Source: Thermococcus radiotolerans (GTDB lineage: Archaea > Methanobacteriota_B > Thermococci > Thermococcales > Thermococcaceae). Taken from it: a DNA stretch of 64,000 nucleotides. The stretch lies in contig NZ_CP015106.1 in the NCBI RefSeq assembly GCF_002214565.1, positions 1,674,001 through 1,738,000 on the forward strand. Direction: 5' to 3'. Made by a program: the position numbers and the translations under genes. The notes beneath the pieces were generated by a model. That model searched no databases and was not told the DNA's origin. It saw only the letters and a program-made list of their open reading frames with translations. Below are positions 33,642 through 44,345 of the stretch, piece by piece; within the stretch, counting starts at the first letter, position 1; each line of letters begins with the position of its first letter.

Positions 33642-35006
33642 TCAGCCCTTTCTCATGGCTTCCTCGGCGGCTTTTCTGACCGTTTCATAGGCCAGCTCGA
33701 AGAGCTCGTCGCGCCTCTTCTCGCTCGGCGCCTCGACGACGACGCGGATCTTCGGCTCCGTGCCGCTCGGCCTCACGAGGACCCACGAGCCGTCTTTCAG
33801 CTGGAAGCGGTATCCGGAGATCGTGAGAACTTCCTTCGTTTCATCCATGAGCCTCTCTTCGAGGACCTTGTAGGCCCTCTCCAGGGTAGCCTTCTTGAAC
33901 TCGTCCGGGCACTTCACGTTCTTCTTTGTGAGGTAGTAGGTCGGTATCTCCTCCCGGATTATCTGGGAGAGCGGCTTTCCGCGCTCGTCTATGAGCTTTA
34001 TGAGCAGCCCCATGGTCACGAAGCTGTCTATCCACGGCCCGAACTTCGGGTGGACCAGCTTCCACGGCTCCGCCGCGAATATGGCCCCATACTTCTTTAT
34101 TCCATCGTGGGGCTGGCCGAGGGGAACCCTAACGACCCTCCCTCCAGCGTTCTCAACGACGTGGTCTATCCTTGAGCCCGTATCTATGGAAACGACCACC
34201 GTCCCCCCGCCGTGCTCCTCCACGTAGAGCTTCGCGAAAAGGGCTATGACGGTGTCCTCGTTCACGTACTGGCCCTTCTCATCGAAGATCGCTATCCTGT
34301 CGGCGTCTCCGTCCTGGGCGACGACGAGGTCAACGCCGAGCTCCCTCGCCAGCTCGCCGAGGTAGGCTATGTTCTCGTACCTCGGTTCGGGTTTTCTTCC
34401 AGGGAAGTGGCCGTCAACGTGGGCGTTCACGCTTATAACTCTCGCCCCCATCTCGCGGAGCAGGTATGGGGCAAGAACGCTTCCCGCGCCGTTGGCGCCG
34501 TCGTAGAGAACTTTGAGCTCAGTCTCGTGATTCACGAAGTCGAGAACGGCCCCAATGTACTCGTCGATCACATCGAGGGTTTTTACGGTCTTTATCTCAT
34601 TCCATGCGGCCTTCCTGAAGTTTCCGGAGAAAACAAGTTCCTCAAGCTCCTTCTCCTGCTCCACATAGAACTCGGTTCCATCGCCATTGAATACCTTTAT
34701 CCCGTTGTCGGTAGGCGGGTTGTGGCTCGCCGTAATCATCACGCCCGCGTCGCCGTTTTCCCTGGTCGCCCAAGCTAAAGCTGGCGTTGGGATTAAATCA
34801 GCATCGAGAACCTCCGTTCCCGTCGAGAGGAGTCCCGAGATGAGGGCGTTCTTGAGCATCACGCTGGATGTCCTTCCGTCCCTCGCAACGACGACGGTTT
34901 CTCCCTCGATGTACGTCCCCACTGCCTTTCCAATGTCCATCGCGAGATTCGGGGTGACCTTCTCCCACAGGGTGCCCCTAATTCCAGCGGTACCGAAGAG
35001 CCTCAT
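33642..35006 (-). CDS. Phosphohexomutase (phosphoglucosamine/phosphomannomutase family)
   Basis: A 454-residue enzyme that moves phosphate between C6 and C1 of a hexose or hexosamine phosphate. The phosphoserine loop is GVMITASHNPPTDNG. The metal-binding loop is QDGDADRIAIFD. The sugar-recognition segment near EPWKLVHPKFGPWIDS and the phosphate-binding RPSGTEPKIRVVVEA are also present. Whether it acts on glucosamine, mannose or glucose cannot be told safely. It lies between a UPF0146 gene and an MBL gene and is not clearly part of the mal operon, though glucose phosphate would link them. Confidence 0.92.
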   Translation of the reverse strand: MRLFGTAGIRGTLWEKVTPNLAMDIGKAVGTYIEGETVVVARDGRTSSVMLKNALISGLLSTGTEVLDADLIPTPALAWATRENGDAGVMITASHNPPTDNGIKVFNGDGTEFYVEQEKELEELVFSGNFRKAAWNEIKTVKTLDVIDEYIGAVLDFVNHETELKVLYDGANGAGSVLAPYLLREMGARVISVNAHVDGHFPGRKPEPRYENIAYLGELARELGVDLVVAQDGDADRIAIFDEKGQYVNEDTVIALFAKLYVEEHGGGTVVVSIDTGSRIDHVVENAGGRVVRVPLGQPHDGIKKYGAIFAAEPWKLVHPKFGPWIDSFVTMGLLIKLIDERGKPLSQIIREEIPTYYLTKKNVKCPDEFKKATLERAYKVLEERLMDETKEVLTISGYRFQLKDGSWVLVRPSGTEPKIRVVVEAPSEKRRDELFELAYETVRKAAEEAMRKG

Positions 35007-35035
35007 ATCACCACCATGACTACTTGGGAGGCGAC

Positions 35036-35440
35036 TTAAATACCTTTAGCCACGTAGATTGCCAGCCCGCGGTAGTTCACCAGCCTCATCCCCCGGGGCA
35101 TCGTATCGCCCGCCAGGGGCAGGATGTAGACGGGGAGTCCGAGCCTTTTTCCGAGGTTCAGGATTGGTCTCACTATCTCCGGCGTGGGTCTGACCGAGTA
35201 GAGGGCGTTGGCGTTCCTGTACAGCTCAAGCCTCGGGGTGAATAGGTCATCTCGAACCGCGTTTATACCCAGTTCCTCGGCCCTCTTAACCGACTCGGGG
35301 TTCCAGTCCACTGCCAGAACGTCGTATCCAAGCTCCTTTAATCTGAGTGCGACCTTGAACTGGAAGCCTATGCCCAGCTCCACAATCTTTCCCTTGGGCA
35401 CTTCTCTCGCGAGAAACTCCGCGAAATTCTCAATGTGCAT
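35036..35440 (-). CDS. UPF0146 family protein
   Basis: A 134-residue archaeal protein of UPF0146. It has a short Rossmann-like pattern KGKIVELGIGFQFKVALRL and LAVDWNPESVKRAEEL similar to SAM-dependent methyltransferases, but it is truncated compared with them, and catalysis has not been shown as far as I know. It lies 32 bases after malK on the same strand and 29 bases before the phosphohexomutase. It may be read through from the mal operon, without a known role there. Confidence 0.88.
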   Translation of the reverse strand: MHIENFAEFLAREVPKGKIVELGIGFQFKVALRLKELGYDVLAVDWNPESVKRAEELGINAVRDDLFTPRLELYRNANALYSVRPTPEIVRPILNLGKRLGLPVYILPLAGDTMPRGMRLVNYRGLAIYVAKGI

Positions 35441-35472
35441 GGAAGAAAATGGGAGAGGAAGTTTAAAAAGCT

Positions 35473-36591
35473 TCAGAACACCGCTTTTCCGGTGTCTTTT
35501 TTGAAGACGTGGGCTTTGTTCATGTCGAAGACTACGTCGATCTCGTGTCCTTCCCTGACTTTTGACTCTGACCTGAATGCACCCAAAAACGTCACTTCCC
35601 CAACGTGAAGGTGCACAATTTTCTCGCTTCCCAGGTTCTCGATGATGTCAACCATTGCCCTAGTCATGTTCTCCCCCGGAATCTTGACCTGCGCGAACAT
35701 TGCGTCATAAATGTCCTCCGGGCGAATTCCAAAGATGACCTCCTTTCCGATCAGGTTTTCTTCCCTCAAAACTTCAACCTGGTTCGGCAACAGTTTGAGC
35801 TTGAACTCTCCGAAGTCTGCAAAACCGTCCTCGGTGATTGTCGCGTCCATGAAGTTCATCGGCGGGCTTCCGATAAAGCCTGCAACGAAGGTGTTCGCCG
35901 GTTTGTCGTAAACTTCCTCTGGCGTGCCCACCTGTTGGAGGACTCCAGCGTTTATCACTGCGATCCTGTCGCCCATCGTCATTGCCTCGACTTGATCGTG
36001 GGTGACGTAGATGGTTGTGACCCCGAGTTGCTTCTGAAGTCTCTTTAATTCCGCGCGCATTTTCACCCTGAGTTTGGCGTCCAAGTTGCTGAGTGGCTCG
36101 TCCATGAGGAAAACCTGAGGTTTTCTCACGATTGCCCTGCCCAGGGCGACACGTTGCCTCTGGCCGCCGCTTAATTCTCTGGGCTTTCTCTTGAGGAGTT
36201 CGGTTAATCCGAGCATTTCGGCAACTTCTCTAACGCGCTGGTCAATCTCCTGCTTGGGGACTTTTCTCAGTTTAAGCGGGAAGGCAATGTTGTCGTAGAC
36301 AGTCATGTGCGGGTATAGAGCGTAACTCTGGAAGACCATGGCGATGTCTCTATCCTTTGGTGGGATGAAGACACCTTTCTCCGGATCTGCGACGAGTTTA
36401 TCCCCAATGTAGATTTGGCCTTTGGTTGGTTCTTCTAAACCGGAAATCATTCTCAGCGTCGTTGTTTTTCCGCAACCGCTCGGCCCGAGGAGGATCATGA
36501 ACTCCCCATCCTTAACGTGAAGATTCATATCCTTAACAGCCGTGAAATCACCGAACTGCTTCCACACGCCGATGAGCTTTACTTCCGCCAT
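35473..36591 (-). CDS. malK: Maltodextrin ABC transporter ATPase MalK
   Basis: ATPase of the maltodextrin importer, 372 residues. Walker A is GPSGCGKTTTLRM, the signature RELSGGQRQRVALGRA, Walker B VFLMDEPLSNLD, and the H-loop VTHDQVEAMTMGD. A C-terminal OB/MOP-type regulatory domain of about 130 residues follows, as in MalK/UgpC. The ATG at 36591 has GGGGTGAGAGC before it; an in-frame ATG at 36606 is less likely. It is the last gene of malE-malF-malG-apu-malK. Confidence 0.96.
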   Translation of the reverse strand: MAEVKLIGVWKQFGDFTAVKDMNLHVKDGEFMILLGPSGCGKTTTLRMISGLEEPTKGQIYIGDKLVADPEKGVFIPPKDRDIAMVFQSYALYPHMTVYDNIAFPLKLRKVPKQEIDQRVREVAEMLGLTELLKRKPRELSGGQRQRVALGRAIVRKPQVFLMDEPLSNLDAKLRVKMRAELKRLQKQLGVTTIYVTHDQVEAMTMGDRIAVINAGVLQQVGTPEEVYDKPANTFVAGFIGSPPMNFMDATITEDGFADFGEFKLKLLPNQVEVLREENLIGKEVIFGIRPEDIYDAMFAQVKIPGENMTRAMVDIIENLGSEKIVHLHVGEVTFLGAFRSESKVREGHEIDVVFDMNKAHVFKKDTGKAVF

Positions 36592-36622
36592 GCTCTCACC
36601 CCTCAAAGGGAAAAGTAGGAGG

Positions 36623-39600
36623 TCAGCGCCTCCTCTTGAGGAGGAGCGGTATCAGGGCCAGGCCCGCTATGATGCCCGGACCGCAGATTCCTCCGCCCGG
36701 TGTGGTCGTGGTTGTTGAGCTCGAGCTGGTGGTCGTTGGAGCCGTGGTGGTTGTTTCGCTGGGAGTGGTTGTCGTCTCGCTCGAGGTAGTGGTGGTTTCC
36801 GTTGGGGTCTCCGTCGGCGTTGGCTGCTCACCGCCGGTTCCTTCAACGAGCGGTATCATGAGCACCGTCGCCAGGGTCTTCTTCTCAAGGTCGTAGCTGC
36901 TGAGCTGCTCCTCCTGAGTTGGCTTGAAGCCCTCCGGCACGAGTTCGTCAACGACCCTCGGTGCGAGGTTGTCTATGACCGCCTGCGGATCTGCTCCGCC
37001 CAGCTTCCACTGCTCTGCCTCAACAGCTACCGGCCTCCACTTGTCCGGACCGTAGCCGTCCTGGGAACCAACGATGACCGCGGTGTAGAGTCCGTAGTCG
37101 GATATGTTCAGGTACTTCTTCGGGACTTTTACTATTATGGCGTTCTTGACCGGGTCGGCCGAAATCTGCATCTCACCCTGGTAAACAGTTCCGTCAGGGA
37201 GGACTATCAGGTTTCCGTAGTCCCAGCCGGCTATTCTCAGCGCGAGGTCCCACGGGTGGTTCGGGTCGAGCTGGACGTTGCTTCCCGGCCCATCCGGGAA
37301 CATCTTGATGGCGCTCGTGTTGCCGCCCTCCTTGAAGTCGAAGTAGGCCTCGATTATCTGGAGGCTGAAGCCGTTGGGTCCGTTCCACGGGTTGCCTCCA
37401 AGCTCTTTGAAGTAGAACTCCAGCGTCCAGTCGTCGCTTCCCTCGACCATCTTGAACTTGAGCAGGTCGAGGTGGCCCGGAACGAAGACCTTATCGGTGG
37501 CGTGGGTGTAGGTTCCCGGCCCGTGGTCGTCTCCCTCAGGGTCGTTCACGACTATGCCCTGCTTGAGAAGCGGCAGTGCCTTGACCGTGGCGAGCTTTAT
37601 CTCGTTGGCGTCGTAGCTGCTCAACTGCTCCTCCTGGGTCGGTTTGAAGTTGACGGAAGCGAGGAGGTCCAAGACGCGCGGGGCAACGTTGTTGATTACA
37701 GCCTGTGGATCGGCACCTCCAACCTTCCACTGCTCGGCTTCGACTGCAACGGGCCTCCACTTGTCCGGACCGTAACCGTCCTGGCTTCCTGTGAGGACAA
37801 CTCCCCAGAGACCGTAGTCCTCGTTTATCCCGATGTACTTCTTCGGGACTTTTACTATGATGGCATTCTTGACCGGATCGGCTGAAATCTGCATCTCACC
37901 CTGGTAAACAGTCCCGTTCGGCAGAACTATGAGGTTGCCGTAGTCCCAGCCCGCTATTCTGAAGGCGACGTCCCATGGATGGTCTGGATCGAGGTTAACG
38001 TTGGCTCCCGGTCCGTCGGGGAACATCTTGATGGCCGAACTGTTTCCGCCGTCCTTGAAGTCGAAGTAGGCCTCGATTATCTGCAAACTGAAGCCGTTCG
38101 GCCCGTTCCAGGGGTTACCTCCGAGGTCCTTGAAGTAGAACTCCATGACATAGCTGTCCGTCTGCTCGAGCATCCTAAAGCGGAGGAGGTCGAAGGCACC
38201 CTCAACGAAGACTTTGTCCGTCGGGTATGTGTACGTTCCAGGCCCGTGATCGTCGCCCTCCAGGTCCGTTATGTCTGCTATGACGACTCCCTTGACCTCG
38301 GTCGGGAGCTTGAGCTCCACCGGGGTGCTTATCACCTCAAGGTTTCCGTTCTTGACCGTCGAGACCGCGAAGTAGAAGTCAGAGGGGGTTTCTATGTAAT
38401 CGAAGGGAAGGACAACTTCGATTCCCTCACTCGTCTCCTTAACTGCGGCATCCCCGAGCTTCTCGCCCTTCTCGTAGTCGGTCGCACCGTAGATTTCCGC
38501 CTTACCGTTTCGGTAAACGATGTGCTTGGTTATCATCAGGCCGACGCTGTCCTTTGAGAACGGGAACATGGAATAGCGCAACTCGCTCGGCTTCTCCTGG
38601 AGGAGCGTGAAGGTGTTTCCTGCCCTCTTGCCCTTCTCCCAGATGCTCACCTCGAACTTGTCCAGGCTGCCCTTAACGACGAAGTGCACCCCATCACCAT
38701 CGAAGTAAACGCTCACGCCGCTTGAGCTTGGTGACATGCTGGAGAAGTTCTTTACCTCTCCCTCCTTGAGCCCGACCAGGCCCCTCGTGGTGTAGGGCTC
38801 GCCGTCCGGGAAGTAGTTTCCGAAGAGGTAGCTCGGCGGCTCGACTCCAGCCAATTTGTACATCTCATAGAGGTAGGTCTTCAGGTAGCGGTCGAAGGTG
38901 TAGTCCTGCCCGCTGTCCTGGTCGCTTCCGTACCACCAGAACCAGTCGCTCGCTTCAGCCCTCAGCAGGTACTCATAGGCCTTGTTCCAGTCGGCCTGGC
39001 TCATTTCCCCCTTGTTCTCCATCAGGGTCTTTCTCGCCAGGTAGAGCCAGTACCAGCCGTAGTTCTCCTGGGGCTCGCCTATCCACGTGGAGAGGGTTCC
39101 GTCTATCCAGCTGCTCTCGGGCCACTGCATCTCCTCCTTGACCCCTGTCATGTCGTAGAGCTCGCCGAGGCTCTGGGCTTTGAGGAGGGCGTTAACGTTG
39201 TCGCCCGTGAGGTTCAGCCTTTCCATCATCTGGGGCGTGAGCTTGTTGGCCTTGTCACCGTAGAGCTGGATGTACTCGCTCGGGGTGAGGGTTCTTATGA
39301 GGCCCTGCTCCTGGAGTTCGGTCAGCTTCTTGTAGAGCTCGGTGAGGAAGAGCTTGCCGTCGTACGGGTAGTGCTCCCACGGGTTCTCGCCGTCGAGCGT
39401 AACCACATAGACGAGGCTGCCATCGTAGTTCTGCTTCTGGAGCTTGAGGAGTTCGTTGACGAAGTCCTCAACGGCCTGGTACTGGTTCATTCCGCCGTAG
39501 GTGAAACCAACACGGTCGCTGAGCGCGTGGTCACGCGGGAAGAGGTAGATCTTCTTTCCATTGAACTCGGCCACCCAGGGCTTGTAGTAGTTCTCGACGG

Positions 39601-40654
39601 TTCCCTCGATTCCGAGCTTTCCGAGAACCAGCTGGTCGGTCATGACCCACTCCCAGCCGTTGTCGGCGAGTATTTCGAGGGTCTTGTCGTTGAGGGCGCT
39701 CTCAGCCGCCCATCCCCCCTTTGGAACCGCGGTTCCGCCGCCAAGGTACTGTTTGTACAGCTCGTCCGCCTTCTTGACCTGGTCGTTGAAGTCGCTCTCC
39801 CATCCGAAGTCGTTGAGTATCGGGCCTATCGGGTGCGCGTAGGGAACTACCGTAACCTCGACGTTGCCGTTTCCGAGGAGGAGGTTTATCTCCTCGTGCT
39901 CCTCGAAGGTGTGGTTGAGGAGCCACATCTGGGCGTCAAGAACGGTTTTGACGTCCGCCCTTGTATAGCCGCCCTCGTCAACCTTGTCGTAGAGGGCCTT
40001 GAGCTCGGGGTGGGTCATTATGTAGTTGTAGTCTATCCAGGCGAGGTTGAAGAGCACGGCGAGGTCTATGTAGTCCTGCTCTGTGAACTCGTTCGTAACT
40101 GCCACCTTCTGCTCCTCAAGTGGCAGATTGGCGTACTTTGCCTTCGCCTGAAGCATCTTGTTCTTCAGCTCGGTGTAGCGGTTCCAGAAGTCCCTTATCG
40201 GGTTGCCGTTGGGGTCGGTTATCGGCTCGCCGTTCCAGGGGATGGTGTGGTCGAAGAACCCTCCCGGTGCCTGGAGCATGAACCACTTCTCGTCAACCGT
40301 CAGGGGTTCTCCGTTGGCTATCTTCTCGGTGACTATCTGATAGTTGTCCTTGGCACCGTTCATGTAGTCCGCCAGCTGGGCTATGAGGGAGCCCGATAAA
40401 TCAATCGTGGCGTGAACGTCCGGATACTGGCTGAGGTAATAGGCCATCTTCCAGTAGTTGTTCGCCGCGTGAAGCCTGACCCACGGTCTTGTATATATCC
40501 CCTGAATCGGGTCGTAGTAGTAGGGCTGGTGCTGGTGCCACACTATTATGACGTTGAGCGGCTTCGGCTCCGCCGCTCCAACGGTCTTAACGTTCGCTCC
40601 AACGATGCTTCCAAGCATCAAAATTGCAATAAAGAGGGCAACCACCCGTCTCAT
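36623..40654 (-). CDS. apu: Extracellular amylopullulanase, GH57, with tandem C-terminal domains and CGP-CTERM anchor
   Basis: A 1343-residue secreted enzyme that cuts alpha-1,4 and alpha-1,6 bonds of starch and pullulan. After a signal peptide (to about residue 28) comes the GH57 catalytic domain, with the opening motif VIVWHQHQPYYYDP. From about residue 790 there are two tandem copies of a domain of some 240 residues, each containing DDHGPGTYT, ELGGNPWNGPNGFSLQIIEA or close variants, and GSQDGYGPDKWRPV. A Thr/Ser/Pro stalk then leads to GICGPGIIAGLALIPLLLKR, the CGP-CTERM sorting signal of Thermococcales. It is fourth in the mal operon, so the product is made with its uptake system. Confidence 0.96.
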   Translation of the reverse strand: MRRVVALFIAILMLGSIVGANVKTVGAAEPKPLNVIIVWHQHQPYYYDPIQGIYTRPWVRLHAANNYWKMAYYLSQYPDVHATIDLSGSLIAQLADYMNGAKDNYQIVTEKIANGEPLTVDEKWFMLQAPGGFFDHTIPWNGEPITDPNGNPIRDFWNRYTELKNKMLQAKAKYANLPLEEQKVAVTNEFTEQDYIDLAVLFNLAWIDYNYIMTHPELKALYDKVDEGGYTRADVKTVLDAQMWLLNHTFEEHEEINLLLGNGNVEVTVVPYAHPIGPILNDFGWESDFNDQVKKADELYKQYLGGGTAVPKGGWAAESALNDKTLEILADNGWEWVMTDQLVLGKLGIEGTVENYYKPWVAEFNGKKIYLFPRDHALSDRVGFTYGGMNQYQAVEDFVNELLKLQKQNYDGSLVYVVTLDGENPWEHYPYDGKLFLTELYKKLTELQEQGLIRTLTPSEYIQLYGDKANKLTPQMMERLNLTGDNVNALLKAQSLGELYDMTGVKEEMQWPESSWIDGTLSTWIGEPQENYGWYWLYLARKTLMENKGEMSQADWNKAYEYLLRAEASDWFWWYGSDQDSGQDYTFDRYLKTYLYEMYKLAGVEPPSYLFGNYFPDGEPYTTRGLVGLKEGEVKNFSSMSPSSSGVSVYFDGDGVHFVVKGSLDKFEVSIWEKGKRAGNTFTLLQEKPSELRYSMFPFSKDSVGLMITKHIVYRNGKAEIYGATDYEKGEKLGDAAVKETSEGIEVVLPFDYIETPSDFYFAVSTVKNGNLEVISTPVELKLPTEVKGVVIADITDLEGDDHGPGTYTYPTDKVFVEGAFDLLRFRMLEQTDSYVMEFYFKDLGGNPWNGPNGFSLQIIEAYFDFKDGGNSSAIKMFPDGPGANVNLDPDHPWDVAFRIAGWDYGNLIVLPNGTVYQGEMQISADPVKNAIIVKVPKKYIGINEDYGLWGVVLTGSQDGYGPDKWRPVAVEAEQWKVGGADPQAVINNVAPRVLDLLASVNFKPTQEEQLSSYDANEIKLATVKALPLLKQGIVVNDPEGDDHGPGTYTHATDKVFVPGHLDLLKFKMVEGSDDWTLEFYFKELGGNPWNGPNGFSLQIIEAYFDFKEGGNTSAIKMFPDGPGSNVQLDPNHPWDLALRIAGWDYGNLIVLPDGTVYQGEMQISADPVKNAIIVKVPKKYLNISDYGLYTAVIVGSQDGYGPDKWRPVAVEAEQWKLGGADPQAVIDNLAPRVVDELVPEGFKPTQEEQLSSYDLEKKTLATVLMIPLVEGTGGEQPTPTETPTETTTTSSETTTTPSETTTTAPTTTSSSSTTTTTPGGGICGPGIIAGLALIPLLLKRRR
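36870..38290 (-). repeat. Tandem duplication inside the amylopullulanase gene (period about 724 bases)
   Basis: The domain encoded at about 38290-37560 is repeated at about 37560-36870. Matching blocks such as those encoding GGNPWNGPNGFSLQIIEAYF and QGEMQISADPVKNAIIVKVP are identical or nearly so at the protein level, and long DNA stretches also match. The copies differ most at their ends. Confidence 0.85.
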
Positions 40655-40663
40655 GATATCACC

Positions 40664-41932
40664 TCATTCCTTCAGGCCTCCGATCGTGAGGCCGCTCCTT
40701 ATGTAGTTCTGGGCGAGCATGAACATCACGAACACCGGCAGGGCGAATAGCAGCGCAGCCGCTGCGAAGTAGCTCCAGTCTATTCCCCTGCCTATGCCGC
40801 CCATGAGCAGGTATATCCACACGGAAAGCGGCTGGTTCTTCTCCGTCAGGAGGAGGCTTGCCAGGATGAACTCGGTCCAGCCGCCTATGAAGGCGAATAT
40901 TGCAACGGTCGCTATTCCAGGCAGTGCCATCGGAAGGAGCACGTGCCGGATTATCTGGAGGTAGCTGGCGCCGTCGACCAGGGCTGCCTCGTCGAAGTCC
41001 GGGCTGATTGAGTCTATGTAGCCCTTCAGGAGCCAGGTGTTGAAGGGAACGCCACCCGCGGCGTAGATGAAGGACAGCACCGGCAGCTTGTCGTATAGAC
41101 CGAGCTTGACGATCATACCGTAGAGAGCTATCAAGCCCGCTATGCCGAGACCCCCGGCGACCTGGGTGAACATCAGGTAGAAGTACAGCACGTGGTCCCT
41201 TCCGAAGAACTTCATGCGCGAGAAGGCATACGCTGCCGGGACGACGAAGATGAGGGTCAGCAGTACCGCCAGGCCGGCTATTATGAGGCTGTTCTTGAGG
41301 TAGCCGAAGAACAATGAATTGACGAACATCCCTATATGGGTGAAGGTTACCTTTCCGGAGTTCCTGACTACGATGTAGTCCCTCCCGGTCGGTCCCTTGA
41401 GGAGTATCCCCGAGAAGGACGTTCCGTCGAGCTCGCCGCTCGTAAGCTCAAGGTTTCTGACGAGTCCAAAGCCGATGCTCCCGTCGTCGTTGACCTTGGT
41501 GAGTACGAAAAGTCCCTTAACGTTCCCCTTCAGCTGTCCCTGCACGTTTTCGCCCGCGGAGACCTCGAAGACCGCACTGGACAGCGGTATCTCAAAGGTA
41601 AGCCCCGTGAAAGGTCCGTATTTGACCTTCCCTATGAGCTTGCCGTTGATAACGTAGAGCTTCCCGTCCTCTATGTGGGCCGCCCCTTCGATGGTTCCCG
41701 TGAAGTTCTCGCTTATCCTGCTGCCCTTGAAGCCGAAGAGCACATCCCTGTAGGAGTCGAGGCTAACGTTCTGGGGTATGAGCCGGAACTCCGTTGTGGC
41801 CAGGGTCGAGCCCGGCGTTATTGAGACCACGAATATGTAGTAGACCGGGAAGAGTATTATGAACATGACGAACACTGCCAGTGCCGTGAGCACGAGGCTC
41901 CTCAGAGCCTCACCCTTTCTCATGCCCCTCAT
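40664..41932 (-). CDS. malG: Maltodextrin ABC transporter permease MalG with large ectodomain
   Basis: A 422-residue permease, against about 280-300 in most MalG proteins. The first membrane segment is at about residues 14-36. A hydrophilic domain of about 140 residues follows, including TGTIEGAAHIEDGKLYVING, and must be outside the cell. Five further membrane segments and the ATPase-contacting loop EAALVDGASYLQIIRHVLLP complete the core, ending with GLTIGGLKE. The start ATGA overlaps the malF stop by 4 bases. Confidence 0.95.
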   Translation of the reverse strand: MRGMRKGEALRSLVLTALAVFVMFIILFPVYYIFVVSITPGSTLATTEFRLIPQNVSLDSYRDVLFGFKGSRISENFTGTIEGAAHIEDGKLYVINGKLIGKVKYGPFTGLTFEIPLSSAVFEVSAGENVQGQLKGNVKGLFVLTKVNDDGSIGFGLVRNLELTSGELDGTSFSGILLKGPTGRDYIVVRNSGKVTFTHIGMFVNSLFFGYLKNSLIIAGLAVLLTLIFVVPAAYAFSRMKFFGRDHVLYFYLMFTQVAGGLGIAGLIALYGMIVKLGLYDKLPVLSFIYAAGGVPFNTWLLKGYIDSISPDFDEAALVDGASYLQIIRHVLLPMALPGIATVAIFAFIGGWTEFILASLLLTEKNQPLSVWIYLLMGGIGRGIDWSYFAAAALLFALPVFVMFMLAQNYIRSGLTIGGLKE

Positions 41933-42828
41933 CCTTTGGCACCCTCCTGGAGCTTGGTTATCCTAACGTTGACGTACATGTAGACCGCCAGAACGAGGGT
42001 CGCTATTATCATGACTGCCGCTGCCCTTCCGTAGTGGGGCGTTGCGCCGAAGGCCTTCCTGAAACCGTAGAGCAGTATGAACTTGTCCTCGAAGAGACCG
42101 GCGTTGTAGATATAGGGCACCATGAAGTACTGGAAGCTTGCCGCGCTGGTGAGTATCGTCGCGAAGGCTATCGGTTTTCCAACTATGGGCAGAACCACGT
42201 GCCTTATTCTCTGCCAGTAGCTGGCGCCGTCTATTATCGCCGCCTCGACAAGCGTATCTGGAACCGACTGGAGTGCGGCGGTTATGACGGTTATCATGAA
42301 CGGGTACGCCAGCCATACCTCGATGATGTTCAGGGCCAGAAACGCCCAGAGCGGATCGTTAATCCAGTTTGGGAGCGTTTGAACCCCCAGGGATTTGAGC
42401 ATCTGGTTTATGGGTCCAAAAATGGGGTCAAACATGAACTTCCACACGGTGACGGAGAAGAGCAGGGGCAATGCCCAGGGAATTATCAAAAGCGAGCGGT
42501 ATATCATCTTGCCCTTCACGTACTTGTTGTTGTAGAGCAGACTGAGGAAGATTCCGGCGAGGACCTTGAGGGTGACGCTCGTCAGCACGAACAGCCACGT
42601 CCAGAGGAAGGCGCTCCTGAACTTCTCATCGCTCAGTATCCACCTGAAGTTGTCCAGCCCCACGAAGGTCAGCTTCGGAGCCTGCGGCGCCTGAATCGGG
42701 AAGTTTCCGAGCTGGGCGTTAGTGAAGGCGAGGTATATCGAGTAGATTATCGGCCACAGGTTGAAGAAGAGGAACGCTGCTATTCCTGGCAGGATTAGAA
42801 ACAGGGCAATCGTTGTGGTCTTTTTCAT
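41929..42828 (-). CDS. malF: Maltodextrin ABC transporter permease MalF
   Basis: A 299-residue permease with six hydrophobic segments. The EAA loop is EAAIIDGASYWQRIRHVVLP, which binds MalK. Unlike enterobacterial MalF it lacks the large P2 domain, as is usual in archaea. The ATG at 42828 lies 7 bases after GGAGG; an in-frame ATG at 42834 is too close to that site. It follows malE by 38 bases and overlaps malG. Confidence 0.95.
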   Translation of the reverse strand: MKKTTTIALFLILPGIAAFLFFNLWPIIYSIYLAFTNAQLGNFPIQAPQAPKLTFVGLDNFRWILSDEKFRSAFLWTWLFVLTSVTLKVLAGIFLSLLYNNKYVKGKMIYRSLLIIPWALPLLFSVTVWKFMFDPIFGPINQMLKSLGVQTLPNWINDPLWAFLALNIIEVWLAYPFMITVITAALQSVPDTLVEAAIIDGASYWQRIRHVVLPIVGKPIAFATILTSAASFQYFMVPYIYNAGLFEDKFILLYGFRKAFGATPHYGRAAAVMIIATLVLAVYMYVNVRITKLQEGAKG

Positions 42829-42866
42829 CCTCATCCCTCCAAAAAGGTAGGAAAAGGGAAAGGACT

Positions 42867-44237
<1,371 letters not shown>

Positions 44238-44257
44238 CTAGATTTTGGGTGATATAG

Positions 44258-44280
44258 TATCATCGGCAGTGATATATATA
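44258..44280 (-). promoter_or_regulatory. malE promoter with overlapping TrmBL1/Tgr operator
   Basis: On the minus strand the TATA box TATATATA covers 44273-44280, behind a BRE-like CAAGG. TATCAC-TGCCG-ATGATA (44258-44274) starts at its downstream edge. It matches the consensus TATCAC-N5-GTGATA at 11 of 12 positions. In Thermococcales, binding downstream of the TATA box represses, so this fits repression of mal genes without sugar. Confidence 0.8.
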
Positions 44281-44345
44281 CCTTGCGCTTTCCTGTTCAA
44301 CCTTGTTGGGCATGAGCACGATGGGGCCTCAATGAAAAGATAGGT

